DNA from: JBAXZR01 sp041670165
GTDB lineage: Bacteria; Bacillota; Clostridia; Christensenellales; UBA1242
NCBI GenBank assembly: GCA_041670165.1
Contig: JBAXZR010000019.1
Span: 1-20,586, forward strand
DNA: 20,586 nt
Direction: 5' to 3'
In this document: positions 6,728 through 13,982 of the stretch, piece after piece
Position numbering within the stretch: position 1 is the first letter of the stretch
How the letters are laid out: each line of letters begins with the position of its first letter
Made by a program: the position numbers and the translations under genes
Notes under the pieces: model-generated
The model's input: only the letters and a program-made list of their open reading frames with translations
Database searches by the model: none
Told to the model about the DNA's origin: nothing

Positions 6728-8448
6728 TTTTTATCTCCAACGATAAATTCTGAAATTTCAAAAGGTTCACTGAAATGATTTTTAAGTTTTTCAAGAATTT
6801 CATCATCAACACGAGCAAAAAGTGGTTTTGGTTCAAGAATCTTGTGGCTTTTTTCAACACTGATTTTTCCAGCTTCTTTCCACATGTCATCAGCAGTTGG
6901 ATCACCAGCAAAGTTAAGTTGATTAATCCAAATGTCCTTGCATCGTGTTGGAAGAACTGGTGAAGCAACAATTGTTAAAGATTTTGCAAGGTTCAAAGCA
7001 AGATACAAAACTTTTTTGGCTGCTTCCATGTTGCCGTTTTTAATAAGTGTCCAAGGAGCTTGTTTTTCAATGTATACATTTCCAACTGTCGCAAAAGCCA
7101 TGATAGCTTTGTAAGCTTCTCTAAATTCGCAGTTTTCAAAAAGGTTTGCAATTTTTTCTGGATATTCTTTGATTGAAGCAATAAGTTCTTTGTCTTCATC
7201 ACTTAAAATTGTTTCGTTTGTAATTTCAAAGTCAAGTTGTCCGTTGAAGTTTTTTTGAATCATGTTGAGAGAACGATTGTAAAGATTTCCAAATTTTCCA
7301 ACAAGTTCGCTATTTGTGTTGTCTTTGAAACTGTCCCATTTGAAATCTGAATCTTTTGTTTCTGGAATAACTGTAACAAGGTAAGCTCTGAGAGCATCAA
7401 TATCAATATCACTTGTCAAAAGTTTTTGACAGAAAACACCCCATTTTTTGCTCTTTGAGAATTTTTTGCCCTCATAGTTCAAAAAGTTGAGTCCAACAAC
7501 ATTATATGGCATGTTGTAAGTGCCGTTTGCAAGAAGCATTGCAGGGAAGAAAACAGTGTGAAAAGGAATGTTGTCTTTACCGATGAAATTGTATATTTTT
7601 GTGCTTGGATTTTTCCAATATTCTTCATATTGCTTTTCTCCAAGTTCTTTAACAAAAGAAATGTAACCAATTGGAGCATCAAACCAAACATAGAAAACTT
7701 TGTGTTCATAACCTTCAACAGGAACAGGGACTCCCCAATTGAGATCACGAGTGATTGCTCTTGGTTTAAGCCCTTCAGTTATCCAACGCTTTGCCTCGGC
7801 ATAAACATGAGGACGCCAAACATTTTTTTGTGATTCAATCCATTCAGAAAGTTTGTTGCTGATTTTTGTTAAATCAAAGAAAAGATGCTTGCTTGGTTTC
7901 ATTTCTGGAGTTGAACCACAAAATTTGCATTTTGGTTTCAAAAGTTCTTCAGGTGAAAAAACACTTCCGCAAACTTCACATTGATCAGCATTTGCATTTT
8001 CTGCTCCACATTTAGGACAAGTTCCTGTAACAAATCTGTCAGGCAAAAAAATGTTGTCTTTTTCACAGAAAAGCATGTTTCCAGATTCTTCCAAAACAAA
8101 GTCATTGTCTTTAAGCTTGCGAAAGAAATCTTGTGTAACATTGGCATGAAGTGGCAAACTTGTTCCACTGAAATTTGTGTATGCAATTGAAAGTTTGTCA
8201 TAAATTTCTTTATGCACTTTTTTTAGGCTATCAACAAGAATTTTTGGAGTGGTGTTGAGTTCACGAGCAGCAATCATGCTTGCTGTTCCAAATTCATCAG
8301 AACCGCCAATAAAAATGGCATCTCTTCCAAAGCTTCTTTGAAATCTATAAAAAACATCGGCTGGCAAGTGTGAGCCAACAATGTGTCCCATATGTGGAAC
8401 ATTATTTATATAAGGCAACGCAGCGGTGATAAGAACTTTTTCTTTCAT
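6724..8448 (-). CDS. metG: Methionyl-tRNA synthetase
   Basis: A class I aminoacyl-tRNA synthetase that charges tRNA-Met. The HIGH motif is HMGH (19-22) after AALPYINNVP, and the KMSKS motif is FSKSKK (330-335). Between them is a connective domain with three CxxC pairs (C144/147, C157/160, C174/177), a double zinc-knuckle arrangement typical of the E. coli/archaeal-type MetRS. At 574 residues it lacks the C-terminal EMAP-like tRNA-binding domain found on many bacterial MetRSs. I chose the ATG at 8448 because it has a GGGAGAG site and because the next in-frame start, at 8508, lies inside the promoter. The GTGA overlap couples it to mrnC downstream. Confidence 0.96.
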   Translation of the reverse strand: MKEKVLITAALPYINNVPHMGHIVGSHLPADVFYRFQRSFGRDAIFIGGSDEFGTASMIAARELNTTPKILVDSLKKVHKEIYDKLSIAYTNFSGTSLPLHANVTQDFFRKLKDNDFVLEESGNMLFCEKDNIFLPDRFVTGTCPKCGAENANADQCEVCGSVFSPEELLKPKCKFCGSTPEMKPSKHLFFDLTKISNKLSEWIESQKNVWRPHVYAEAKRWITEGLKPRAITRDLNWGVPVPVEGYEHKVFYVWFDAPIGYISFVKELGEKQYEEYWKNPSTKIYNFIGKDNIPFHTVFFPAMLLANGTYNMPYNVVGLNFLNYEGKKFSKSKKWGVFCQKLLTSDIDIDALRAYLVTVIPETKDSDFKWDSFKDNTNSELVGKFGNLYNRSLNMIQKNFNGQLDFEITNETILSDEDKELIASIKEYPEKIANLFENCEFREAYKAIMAFATVGNVYIEKQAPWTLIKNGNMEAAKKVLYLALNLAKSLTIVASPVLPTRCKDIWINQLNFAGDPTADDMWKEAGKISVEKSHKILEPKPLFARVDDEILEKLKNHFSEPFEISEFIVGDKK

Positions 8449-8499
8449 TAGTGACTCTCCCTTGATAGCAAAAATGCATAAAGATTTTTCTATCAACGG

Positions 8500-8528
8500 A
8501 TTATACAAGTGCTATGTGGAAAAGTCAA
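8500..8528 (-). promoter_or_regulatory. Strong SigA-type promoter of metG-mrnC
   Basis: Minus-strand TTGACT (8523-8528), a 17-bp spacer, and TATAAT (8500-8505) are near-consensus. The predicted start near 8493 gives a leader of about 45 bases. A DnaA-box-like sequence (8515-8523) overlaps the spacer and the -35, so DnaA could repress it. Confidence 0.85.
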
Positions 8529-8562
8529 TTGCTTTAAAACATTGATTTAAGGCTTGTACAAA

Positions 8563-8584
8563 AAGTTATCCACAATTCCACAAT
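8563..8584 (+). repeat. 22-bp exact direct repeat with perfect DnaA box, copy 1
   Basis: Starts AAGTTATCCACA and ends TTCCACAAT; identical to 8666-8687. It contains one perfect DnaA box and one half-site. The copies are 103 bp apart, close to ten helical turns. Confidence 0.9.
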
Positions 8585-8665
8585 GAATAATCATACATTT
8601 TAATAAATAATTATAAACAGTTGCGAATTTTGGGGTTTTTTTGTTCAAAATAGCGTTAAAAAGGG

Positions 8666-8687
8666 AAGTTATCCACAATTCCACAAT
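8666..8687 (+). repeat. 22-bp exact direct repeat with perfect DnaA box, copy 2
   Basis: Identical to 8563-8584 over all 22 bases, while the surrounding sequence is not conserved, which points to a selected binding site rather than a recent duplication. Confidence 0.9.
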
Positions 8688-8919
8688 AAAGTGCAGTAAA
8701 AAATGGATTAGAACAAGGTTCGTTGCCTACTTATTAGAAAACTTATGTGGAGAAAATGCCAGGCATGAGGATAACTTTTTTGTTTTTTTAATGATTTATG
8801 CAGAAAAAAATATAATTTTGGAAGAAATATTTAATAAAGAATAATGTTTTTAAAATATTAAATGATAAAGATATAAAAAAAACAAAAAAAAGATATTGCT
8901 TTTTAATCTTACAAAAATA

Positions 8920-8928
8920 TGCTAAAAT
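8920..8928 (+). promoter_or_regulatory. Possible extended -10 promoter of helD
   Basis: TGCTAAAAT combines an extended TG with TAAAAT, about 35 bp upstream of the helD start. There is no good -35 at 17 bp; TTGCTT about 21 bp upstream is too far. It lies at the right end of the AT-rich tract. Confidence 0.4.
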
Positions 8929-8962
8929 GATATTCAATTATTCAAAATAAAGGATTCATAAA

Positions 8963-10966
8963 ATGTTAGATAACAAAATTTCAGATTTAGAAAATAAAAG
9001 ACTTGATGACAGCAAAAACAAGCTGAAAGAAAAAATTCAATCTTCACAAAACTCTTTTAGTGAATATTACAAAAATGTGCAAGAACAAAGCATATATCTT
9101 TCCGAAAGCTACAATGAAATGGATAATGAAGAAAAAGTTCAAGTAAAAAATTCAATTATGAACTATGAACGAAAAATGCAAGATGAACAAGGAAAGCAAA
9201 AGTTCTATGAAAAGGCAATTAAATCGCCTTTCTTTGGAAGCGTTGATTGGGTTGAAAATGGCGAAAGCTTGGCTGATTCGTTTTATGTTGGAATTACTGG
9301 AATTGAAAATGCAAAAGGAAAAGCACCATTTGTTTGCGACTGGCGTGCTCCAATCTCTTCACTTTTTTATGATTTTGAACGGGGAAAAGCACACTTTGAC
9401 CCGCCACAAGGCAGAATTGAAGGCGAAATTATTCTCAAAAGACAGTACAAAATTGAAGATGGTGAGTTCCTTTTTGGGATTGATGTAAACGAAACGATAG
9501 CCGATGAAATCTTGAAAGAAGCACTTGCACAAAGTTCAGCTGGAAGCATGAAAACAATTGTTTCCACAATTCAAAAAGAGCAGAACGAAATTATCAGAAG
9601 AAACCCTAATTCCAGCCTTCTTATTCAAGGAATTGCTGGAAGCGGAAAAACAAGCATTGCTCTTCACAGAATTGCTTATCTTTTGTATAGGCAAAAAGAA
9701 TCTCTTGTTGCTGACAATGTTTTGGTTATTTCTCCAAGCTTAATATTTTCAAAATTTATTGGCAATGTCCTTCCAGAGCTTGGCGAAGAGAATATTGGGC
9801 AACTCACATTTGAAAGCATTTCAAGAGAATTTTTAAAAAAAATTGCAAGAGTTGAACCAAGAGAAGAAATGTTATCTAATCTTCTTTGCGCTTCTAACAT
9901 TCAAAGAAAAGAAGAAATTGACAAAAAAAGTTCTTTTGAATTTTTGGATATGATGATTTCAAAGCTTTCAAGCATTTTTAGAAAAGGTTTTGAGCCAAAA
10001 GATATTGTTCTTGGTGAAACAACAATTAGAAAAGAAAAACTTGTTGAACTTTGGGAAAACAACTATGATGAAAAAACAGTTGCAACCAAAATTGATTGGA
10101 TAACTGACTATATTGTTGAAGAAATTGAACCACAGCTTAGATCAAAAAAATCAATTTATGACAGAATAAAAAAAGTGCTTCTTTCTTATGTTTCATTAAA
10201 TAAACCGCTTGAAATTTTAAGCTCAATTTATAATGATTTGGGATTTACTCTAAAGTTAAAAAATAAAAATGAAATTTTTTATGAAGACACAGCTCCACTG
10301 ATGCTCGTTTGTGATTATCTTTATGGACTCAAAAAAGATCCTAGCATAAAATGCTTGGTTGTTGATGAAATGCAAGACCATACTCCAATTGTTTTTTACT
10401 TGCTTAAAAAAATGTATTCTTGTCCTCTTATTGTCCTTGGCGACATAAATCAATCAATTGAACATTCTTATTCAAAGGAATATTTAGCTTTCTTAACAAA
10501 ATTTATTGATGCAGAATTTGTTGAACTCAACACTTCATACAGAAGCACGGTTGAAATATCCGAATTTGCTCAAAATCTTATTGGAATAAAGAATGCCAAA
10601 AATTTCAATCGACATGGTAGCCCTGTTGGAATGGTTGAAGTTTCAGATTTGTCAATTGCCGCCGTTGCAGCCGAAAAACTTTCTAAAGTGTTTATGTCTA
10701 ATGGCGGAAAATGTGTTGTTGTTTGTGAAGACCCGTTACTAGTCGACCCAATAACAGAAATTTTGACAACGCTCATTCCTTGCTCAAGCCTTTACGAAAT
10801 GGAAGACAACAAAGTTGTTGTAACCGCCGCCAATGATTGCAAAGGTATGGAATTTGACAGTGTAATTGTCCTAGGGAAAAAGCCAACAACATTTGAGCAA
10901 AAAAAAGCCTTGCACATAGCCTGCACCCGTGCCCTCCACAACCTTTTCATCATCAGCCTAAACTAA
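8963..10966 (+). CDS. helD: HelD-like superfamily 1 helicase (RNA polymerase-recycling type)
   Basis: A 667-residue UvrD/Rep-like ATPase. The N-terminal ~80 residues are charged and helical, as in the HelD coiled-coil arm that enters the RNA polymerase secondary channel. The HelD-specific DWRAPISSLFYD block is at 126-137. SF1 motifs follow: Q-motif region IQKEQ (203-207), Walker A GIAGSGKT (223-230), Walker B DEMQD (468-472), GDINQ (motif III), LNTSYRST (motif IV), a motif V-like GMEFDSVIVLG, and the C-terminal ACTRALH (motif VI). HelD in Bacillus releases stalled RNA polymerase from nucleic acid. It is somewhat shorter than Bacillus HelD (about 770). AAAGGA (8949-8954) sets the ATG at 8963. 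Generic SF1A helicase is the alternative. Confidence 0.88.
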   Translation: MLDNKISDLENKRLDDSKNKLKEKIQSSQNSFSEYYKNVQEQSIYLSESYNEMDNEEKVQVKNSIMNYERKMQDEQGKQKFYEKAIKSPFFGSVDWVENGESLADSFYVGITGIENAKGKAPFVCDWRAPISSLFYDFERGKAHFDPPQGRIEGEIILKRQYKIEDGEFLFGIDVNETIADEILKEALAQSSAGSMKTIVSTIQKEQNEIIRRNPNSSLLIQGIAGSGKTSIALHRIAYLLYRQKESLVADNVLVISPSLIFSKFIGNVLPELGEENIGQLTFESISREFLKKIARVEPREEMLSNLLCASNIQRKEEIDKKSSFEFLDMMISKLSSIFRKGFEPKDIVLGETTIRKEKLVELWENNYDEKTVATKIDWITDYIVEEIEPQLRSKKSIYDRIKKVLLSYVSLNKPLEILSSIYNDLGFTLKLKNKNEIFYEDTAPLMLVCDYLYGLKKDPSIKCLVVDEMQDHTPIVFYLLKKMYSCPLIVLGDINQSIEHSYSKEYLAFLTKFIDAEFVELNTSYRSTVEISEFAQNLIGIKNAKNFNRHGSPVGMVEVSDLSIAAVAAEKLSKVFMSNGGKCVVVCEDPLLVDPITEILTTLIPCSSLYEMEDNKVVVTAANDCKGMEFDSVIVLGKKPTTFEQKKALHIACTRALHNLFIISLN

Positions 10967-11029
10967 GATTTAAACCTTCAAGCTTCTAGGAATGTAAATC
11001 AATACTTTATTAGCTTAATATAACAAAGA

Positions 11030-11059
11030 AAAATGGCTGTGATTTTCACAAGCCATTTT
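11030..11059. terminator. Terminator of helD, bidirectional hairpin
   Basis: AAAATGGCT (11030-11038) pairs with AGCCATTTT (11051-11059), extended by GTGA/TCAC around a short loop with one bulged A. T-rich sequence follows in both directions, so it can close helD and back up the leftward cassette terminator. Confidence 0.8.
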
Positions 11060-11071
11060 CTTAATAAAAAC

Positions 11072-11094
11072 CGCTCCAAAAATTTCTTGGAGTG
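11072..11094 (-). terminator. Terminator of the reduced (fourth) cassette
   Basis: On the minus strand CACTCCAA pairs with TTGGAGCG (one mismatch) and is followed by GTTTTTATT. It lies just after the frameshifted immunity gene. Confidence 0.7.
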
Positions 11095-11107
11095 AGATTT
11101 TATATTT

Positions 11108-11706
11108 TTATTCTATTTCTACCTTTACAATTGAATTATTATATTCTTCCAAGCAATTATCAAGAATTTTTTCAGCCTCTGAATCAATGTAGCCAATAGA
11201 AATTACACCATTTCCATCAATATCAATATTTAATCGCATGATGCAATTAGATTGGAATATATTGTAAACTTCTTTATATGCATATTTTGTATCTATCAAA
11301 TTAATTATATTTTTGTTATAAAAACCGTCTGATATTTCTCTGAGTAAAAACGCTCTTTAAATTCTTCAAATTTAACATTTTTAAAACGATTTTGACTCTC
11401 TAATAAAAACATATTTTCAATTTGTTCATCAGAAAATACTATATTTTGAAAGATAATGCTTTCCACTTTTTGATACCCTATTTTACCCTGATTTGTATTG
11501 ATAATTTTAAAACTTGTATCCACATTGTAATTAGGTAGCCAGCCATCATAATCACAATACCAGTCATTTACATTATATACAAAATATTTTTCCATAAATC
11601 TAGTTAATAACAGGCTTAAAAAGCCATTTGGAGTAATTGTGTTTTTAACAGGTTTGATTGTATAAAAATCTTTATATTTTTTCTTTTCTAATAAACACTT
11701 ATACAT
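11108..11706 (-). pseudogene. Frameshifted immunity-like gene, paralogue of 11856-12383
   Basis: Two open frames, 11706-11305 (133 residues) and 11299-11108 (63 residues), are the two halves of one gene. Inserting one A into the AAAAA run near 11311-11317 joins them into a ~199-residue protein that aligns without gaps around the junction to the gene at 11856-12383. Shared features include PNGFLSLLL versus PSSFFLPLL, KYFVYNVN versus KYAIYNLN, and a C-terminal I-x-x-DG block followed by an EY(N)NS/KNYN tail. The ATG at 11706 has a strong AAGGAG 6 bases upstream and overlaps a preceding stop in TAATG. No known family is recognised; position suggests an immunity protein. It may be a true pseudogene, a homopolymer sequencing error, or a slippery site. 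Confidence 0.75.
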
Positions 11707-11762
11707 TAAAGCTCCTTAATTAAACCAAGCCTAGAATGACTGAAGTTTGTCACTGCTTGCAA

Positions 11763-11792
11763 AGTATATTCCATAGTTTCCATTGGTGTCAA
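11763..11792 (-). promoter_or_regulatory. Cassette junction element, copy 1 (promoter-like)
   Basis: Minus-strand TTGACA (11787-11792), 18 bp, TATACT (11763-11768). The spacer shares an AAT-G-AAACTAT-G core with the copies at 13296, 14937 and 16598. Here the RHS core and toxin are absent and the element sits only ~57 bp before the frameshifted immunity gene, so it could serve directly as its promoter. A short open frame across it looks like a decayed RHS remnant. Confidence 0.55.
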
Positions 11793-11826
11793 ATTAATTT
11801 TTAATACCGGAAATGTAATAAAAATT

Positions 11827-11846
11827 GCCCTAAATTTCTTTAGGGC
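11827..11846 (-). terminator. Terminator of cassette A
   Basis: A perfect 8-bp stem GCCCTAAA/TTTAGGGC with a GAAA tetraloop on the minus strand is followed by AATTTTTATT, ten bases after the immunity gene stop. Confidence 0.88.
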
Positions 11847-11855
11847 GATAGAATT

Positions 11856-12383
11856 TTATTTTATATTTTTATTGTAATTTTTTACATATTCATCTATGAA
11901 ATTTTCCAAAGTATTGTCATAAGTGGTGCAAAGTATAGATTTTGATCCATCAGGGAAAATTTCAAAAGTTAAAATGCTATTTTTTGTAAATAAAACTAGA
12001 AGTTCTTTTTTATTATTTAAACCTTTTGGAATAATAAAATCTTTATCTAAAACAAAAACTTTATAATATTCTTCAATTATATGTAAATCCTTATAACTGT
12101 TGAAACTAATTCCATTTGAAGAAACATTGTCGTCAAGATATGCCTTAGTTAGTATTTCATCATTTGGACACTTTTGTGTCAATGGAAATTTTAATTTTTT
12201 AATATAAAATTCATCTTGATTTTCGTTATCAGTATTAAAATCTTCATTTAAATTATAAATTGCATATTTGTTATCTAAAGCAGTCAGTAGTGGCAAAAAG
12301 AAGCTACTTGGTATAAAGTTGTCATTTGAACTCAAAACAAAATTATTTTTTGCTATTTTCTTCTTTGATATTTTCACTATCAC
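11856..12383 (-). CDS. Putative immunity protein of RHS cassette A
   Basis: I do not recognise the family. The protein is about 175 residues, acidic, without membrane segments, so probably a cytoplasmic binding protein. I place the start at GTG 12383, four bases from the preceding RHS stop (TAATGTG), because AAAGGATGG (12391-12399) gives a ribosome site 7 bases upstream and because the paralogue at 11706 begins at the equivalent position. A longer frame from GTG 12449 would overlap the RHS coding end by 65 bases and is less likely. Its place directly behind a unique RHS C-terminus is the standard position of a cognate immunity gene. The downstream frameshifted paralogue suggests duplication or acquisition of related immunities. 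Confidence 0.7.
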   Translation of the reverse strand: MIVKISKKKIAKNNFVLSSNDNFIPSSFFLPLLTALDNKYAIYNLNEDFNTDNENQDEFYIKKLKFPLTQKCPNDEILTKAYLDDNVSSNGISFNSYKDLHIIEEYYKVFVLDKDFIIPKGLNNKKELLVLFTKNSILTFEIFPDGSKSILCTTYDNTLENFIDEYVKNYNKNIK

Positions 12384-12384
12384 A

Positions 12385-13293
12385 TTAAAACCATCCTTTC
12401 CAAAATTTAAAGATTTCCAAATGTTTTCCGAAAGCTCTAAAATATTCACCTTGAAATCCAGCCTTATTTATCCACCATGTGTTTTTCTGAATATGAATTC
12501 CATGTGTGCTATGTGCAGGATGAATTTCAATTGAATTAATAATATGGGTAAAATTATTTTGGTATCTTATACCAAGATATCCATTAATTCTTCCTTTATA
12601 TGTAATGCCATCTATTCTCCCAATATTAAGAATTTTGTTTGTTGCTAAAAACTTTACACTTTCAAATGCAACATATGTAGCTGCCATAATTGCTGCATCG
12701 CCCCAGACGCCTCCCATATAACTTCCAAGACCATAAGCCCCATCTGAATCATATGCATTATACATGTCAAACCAATATAGTTGCGGTATCATAAAATGCA
12801 AGTTAGAGTATGTCATATTCCACAGAGAACCTAAAGGGTCTGCAAATATAGAATTTATTGTATCAAGAGGGTGTGTGATTGCATTCCAAAAAAGCGAGTT
12901 AGTAAATCCATTCCAAACACCTCTAAACCAATTGCCAATGTCTTCCCAAATTGATTGTCCTGTGCTATCTGTAAACATAACGGGATTGTTGGCACAATAT
13001 GAATAAAGGTTGAGTCCGTTTATTGTGTTTGGGTCAAGATAGGATATGTCGTCCATGTTAATGAATCTGCCGGTTTCTGGGTCATAGTAACGGCTTTGAA
13101 GATAGTAGAGCCCAGTTTCCATGTCAAAGTAATAACCTCTGTAACGGAATGGGTTGATGTTTCCAATAAAGTTTGGATCAACATTTTCAGTTCCGTTAGG
13201 GCTAAGAACTTTGTGATTGCCCCATGCATCGTAAACATACTCTGCTTGCAATGTTCCACTTGCATCATAGATTTGAGTGATGTCCCCTTGCAA
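12385..13293 (-). CDS. Orphan RHS C-terminal toxin cassette A (5'-truncated)
   Basis: This is the tail of an RHS/YD-repeat protein, not a whole one: full RHS or WapA proteins exceed 1000 residues, while this frame has only ~302. Residues 18-110 are the RHS-associated core (YVYDAWGN, NPFRYRGYYFDMETGLYYL, SRYYDPETGRFINMDD, NGLNLYSYCANNPVM). After FTDSTGQ the sequence becomes unique: an aromatic-rich linker and a C-terminal tip containing IHPAHSTHGIHIQ, a histidine-rich motif that would suit a nuclease active site, though I cannot assign a family. The first usable start is TTG 13293, without a ribosome site; RHS homology continues a few codons upstream (YDRIYS) to a TAG at 13315-13317, so the 5' edge is a recombination break. 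Probably silent unless recombined into a full-length RHS gene. Confidence 0.75.
   Translation of the reverse strand: MQGDITQIYDASGTLQAEYVYDAWGNHKVLSPNGTENVDPNFIGNINPFRYRGYYFDMETGLYYLQSRYYDPETGRFINMDDISYLDPNTINGLNLYSYCANNPVMFTDSTGQSIWEDIGNWFRGVWNGFTNSLFWNAITHPLDTINSIFADPLGSLWNMTYSNLHFMIPQLYWFDMYNAYDSDGAYGLGSYMGGVWGDAAIMAATYVAFESVKFLATNKILNIGRIDGITYKGRINGYLGIRYQNNFTHIINSIEIHPAHSTHGIHIQKNTWWINKAGFQGEYFRAFGKHLEIFKFWKGWF
12925..13293 (-). repeat. RHS-core DNA repeat, copy in cassette A
   Basis: Nearly identical at DNA level to 14541-14925 over the segment encoding core motifs through STGQSIWEDIGNWF, and similar to 16285-16570. These tracts are long enough for homologous recombination between cassettes or with a full-length RHS gene elsewhere. 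Confidence 0.85.
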
Positions 13294-13295
13294 GG

Positions 13296-13325
13296 AGTAT
13301 ATCCTATCATAATTCTACAAGTCAA
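13296..13325 (-). promoter_or_regulatory. Cassette junction element, copy 2 (promoter-like)
   Basis: Minus-strand TTGACT (13320-13325), 18 bp, TATACT (13296-13301), at the 5' edge of RHS fragment A. If it is a promoter, transcription would begin about at the first RHS codons. Alternatively it is a relic of RHS coding DNA: the frame reads FDL-stop-NYDRIYSLQGD. Confidence 0.5.
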
Positions 13326-13361
13326 ATGTTTGTGCATAAACACTTAACTATAAACAAAAAG

Positions 13362-13387
13362 CCCGCTCCAAGTTTCCTTGAAGCGGG
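13362..13387 (-). terminator. Terminator of cassette B
   Basis: Minus-strand CCCGCTTCAAG pairs with CTTGGAGCGGG (one T-G wobble) around a GAAA loop, followed by CTTTTTGTTT. It is GC-rich for this genome and separates cassette B from cassette A. Confidence 0.9.
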
Positions 13388-13466
13388 GCCCAATAATATT
13401 GTTACTTCTGTCTTTTTAAGATCGTGTTGTCGCAAAGCAAAAATAAAAATCGGAATTTTCCTTATG

Positions 13467-13967
13467 TTATGAATGTACAATTTCCTTTACCGATGCTACG
13501 ATATGTTCATAATCGTATCTATCAGTTGAAAATCCAATTATTGAACCATCGTTTCCATCAGCACCGTTCACAAGCATCCAAAATACAAGCTTTCCTTGAT
13601 TGTCAAAACATTGCATATCAAGTTCATTATCATATTTATAAGCTAAATCAATAAACTCGCCTAACATTTTTCCTATAAAACTCACCGTGACTTGATAATA
13701 ATATTGTGGTTTTCCAAATAAAACGACTCTTTTCTTTTTAATTAAACTATCTATTTTAATTGTTTCAATGTGTTTGATTTCGGCAATGAATTTTTCGTCC
13801 TCCTCGTCACAAAAAACGCATCTAATATTCAATTCACTCGGTTCAAATAATTTTGTTATAAAGTGAATTTTTCTCCGTTCTTCATCAATCAGCCGAAACA
13901 AAGCATGATCAATATGAAACCCTGCGGTTCTGTCTTTACGATTTCGTTGTACATGCAAATTTCTCAT
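13467..13967 (-). CDS. Putative immunity protein of RHS cassette B
   Basis: A 166-residue soluble protein of no family I recognise, unrelated by eye to the other immunity genes in the array. It is rich in charged residues, with CVFCDEEDE near residue 50 and an FWMLVNGADGNDG block near 130. The ATG at 13967 is preceded by a very strong AAGGAGG that overlaps the TAA of the RHS fragment (TAAGGAGG), so translation is tied to the toxin frame. Immunity function is inferred from position and coupling only. Confidence 0.7.
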   Translation of the reverse strand: MRNLHVQRNRKDRTAGFHIDHALFRLIDEERRKIHFITKLFEPSELNIRCVFCDEEDEKFIAEIKHIETIKIDSLIKKKRVVLFGKPQYYYQVTVSFIGKMLGEFIDLAYKYDNELDMQCFDNQGKLVFWMLVNGADGNDGSIIGFSTDRYDYEHIVASVKEIVHS

Positions 13968-13982
13968 ATAAATTAGGCCTCC

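Larger units (their letters stand above)
8515..8774. other. DnaA-box cluster; candidate replication origin or DnaA-regulated locus
   Basis: Five matches to TTATCCACA lie within 260 bp. Two are perfect on the plus strand (8566-8574 and 8669-8677). Three 8/9 matches are on the minus strand: TTTTCCACA (8515-8523), TTCTCCACA (8746-8754) and TTATCCTCA (8766-8774). Each perfect box is followed by a TTCCACA half-site (8576-8582, 8679-8685). A very AT-rich tract (about 8805-8950) lies on the right, as a DNA-unwinding element would. The region is the divergent gap between metG and helD. dnaA and dnaN are not in the window, so origin function is an inference. Confidence 0.6.

Noticed and set aside
8641..8844. 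Open frame of 67 residues in the metG-helD gap
   Set aside because: Starts with TTG, has no ribosome site, resembles no protein, and runs through a perfect DnaA box and two variants; better explained as non-coding.
12384..12449. Longer N-terminus for the cassette A immunity gene, from GTG 12449
   Set aside because: It overlaps the RHS coding end by 65 bases, has a weaker ribosome site, and the paralogue at 11706 starts at the position matching GTG 12383.
13020..13343. 107-residue frame overlapping RHS fragment A
   Set aside because: Out-of-frame reading of the RHS core; the RHS frame carries the recognisable motifs.
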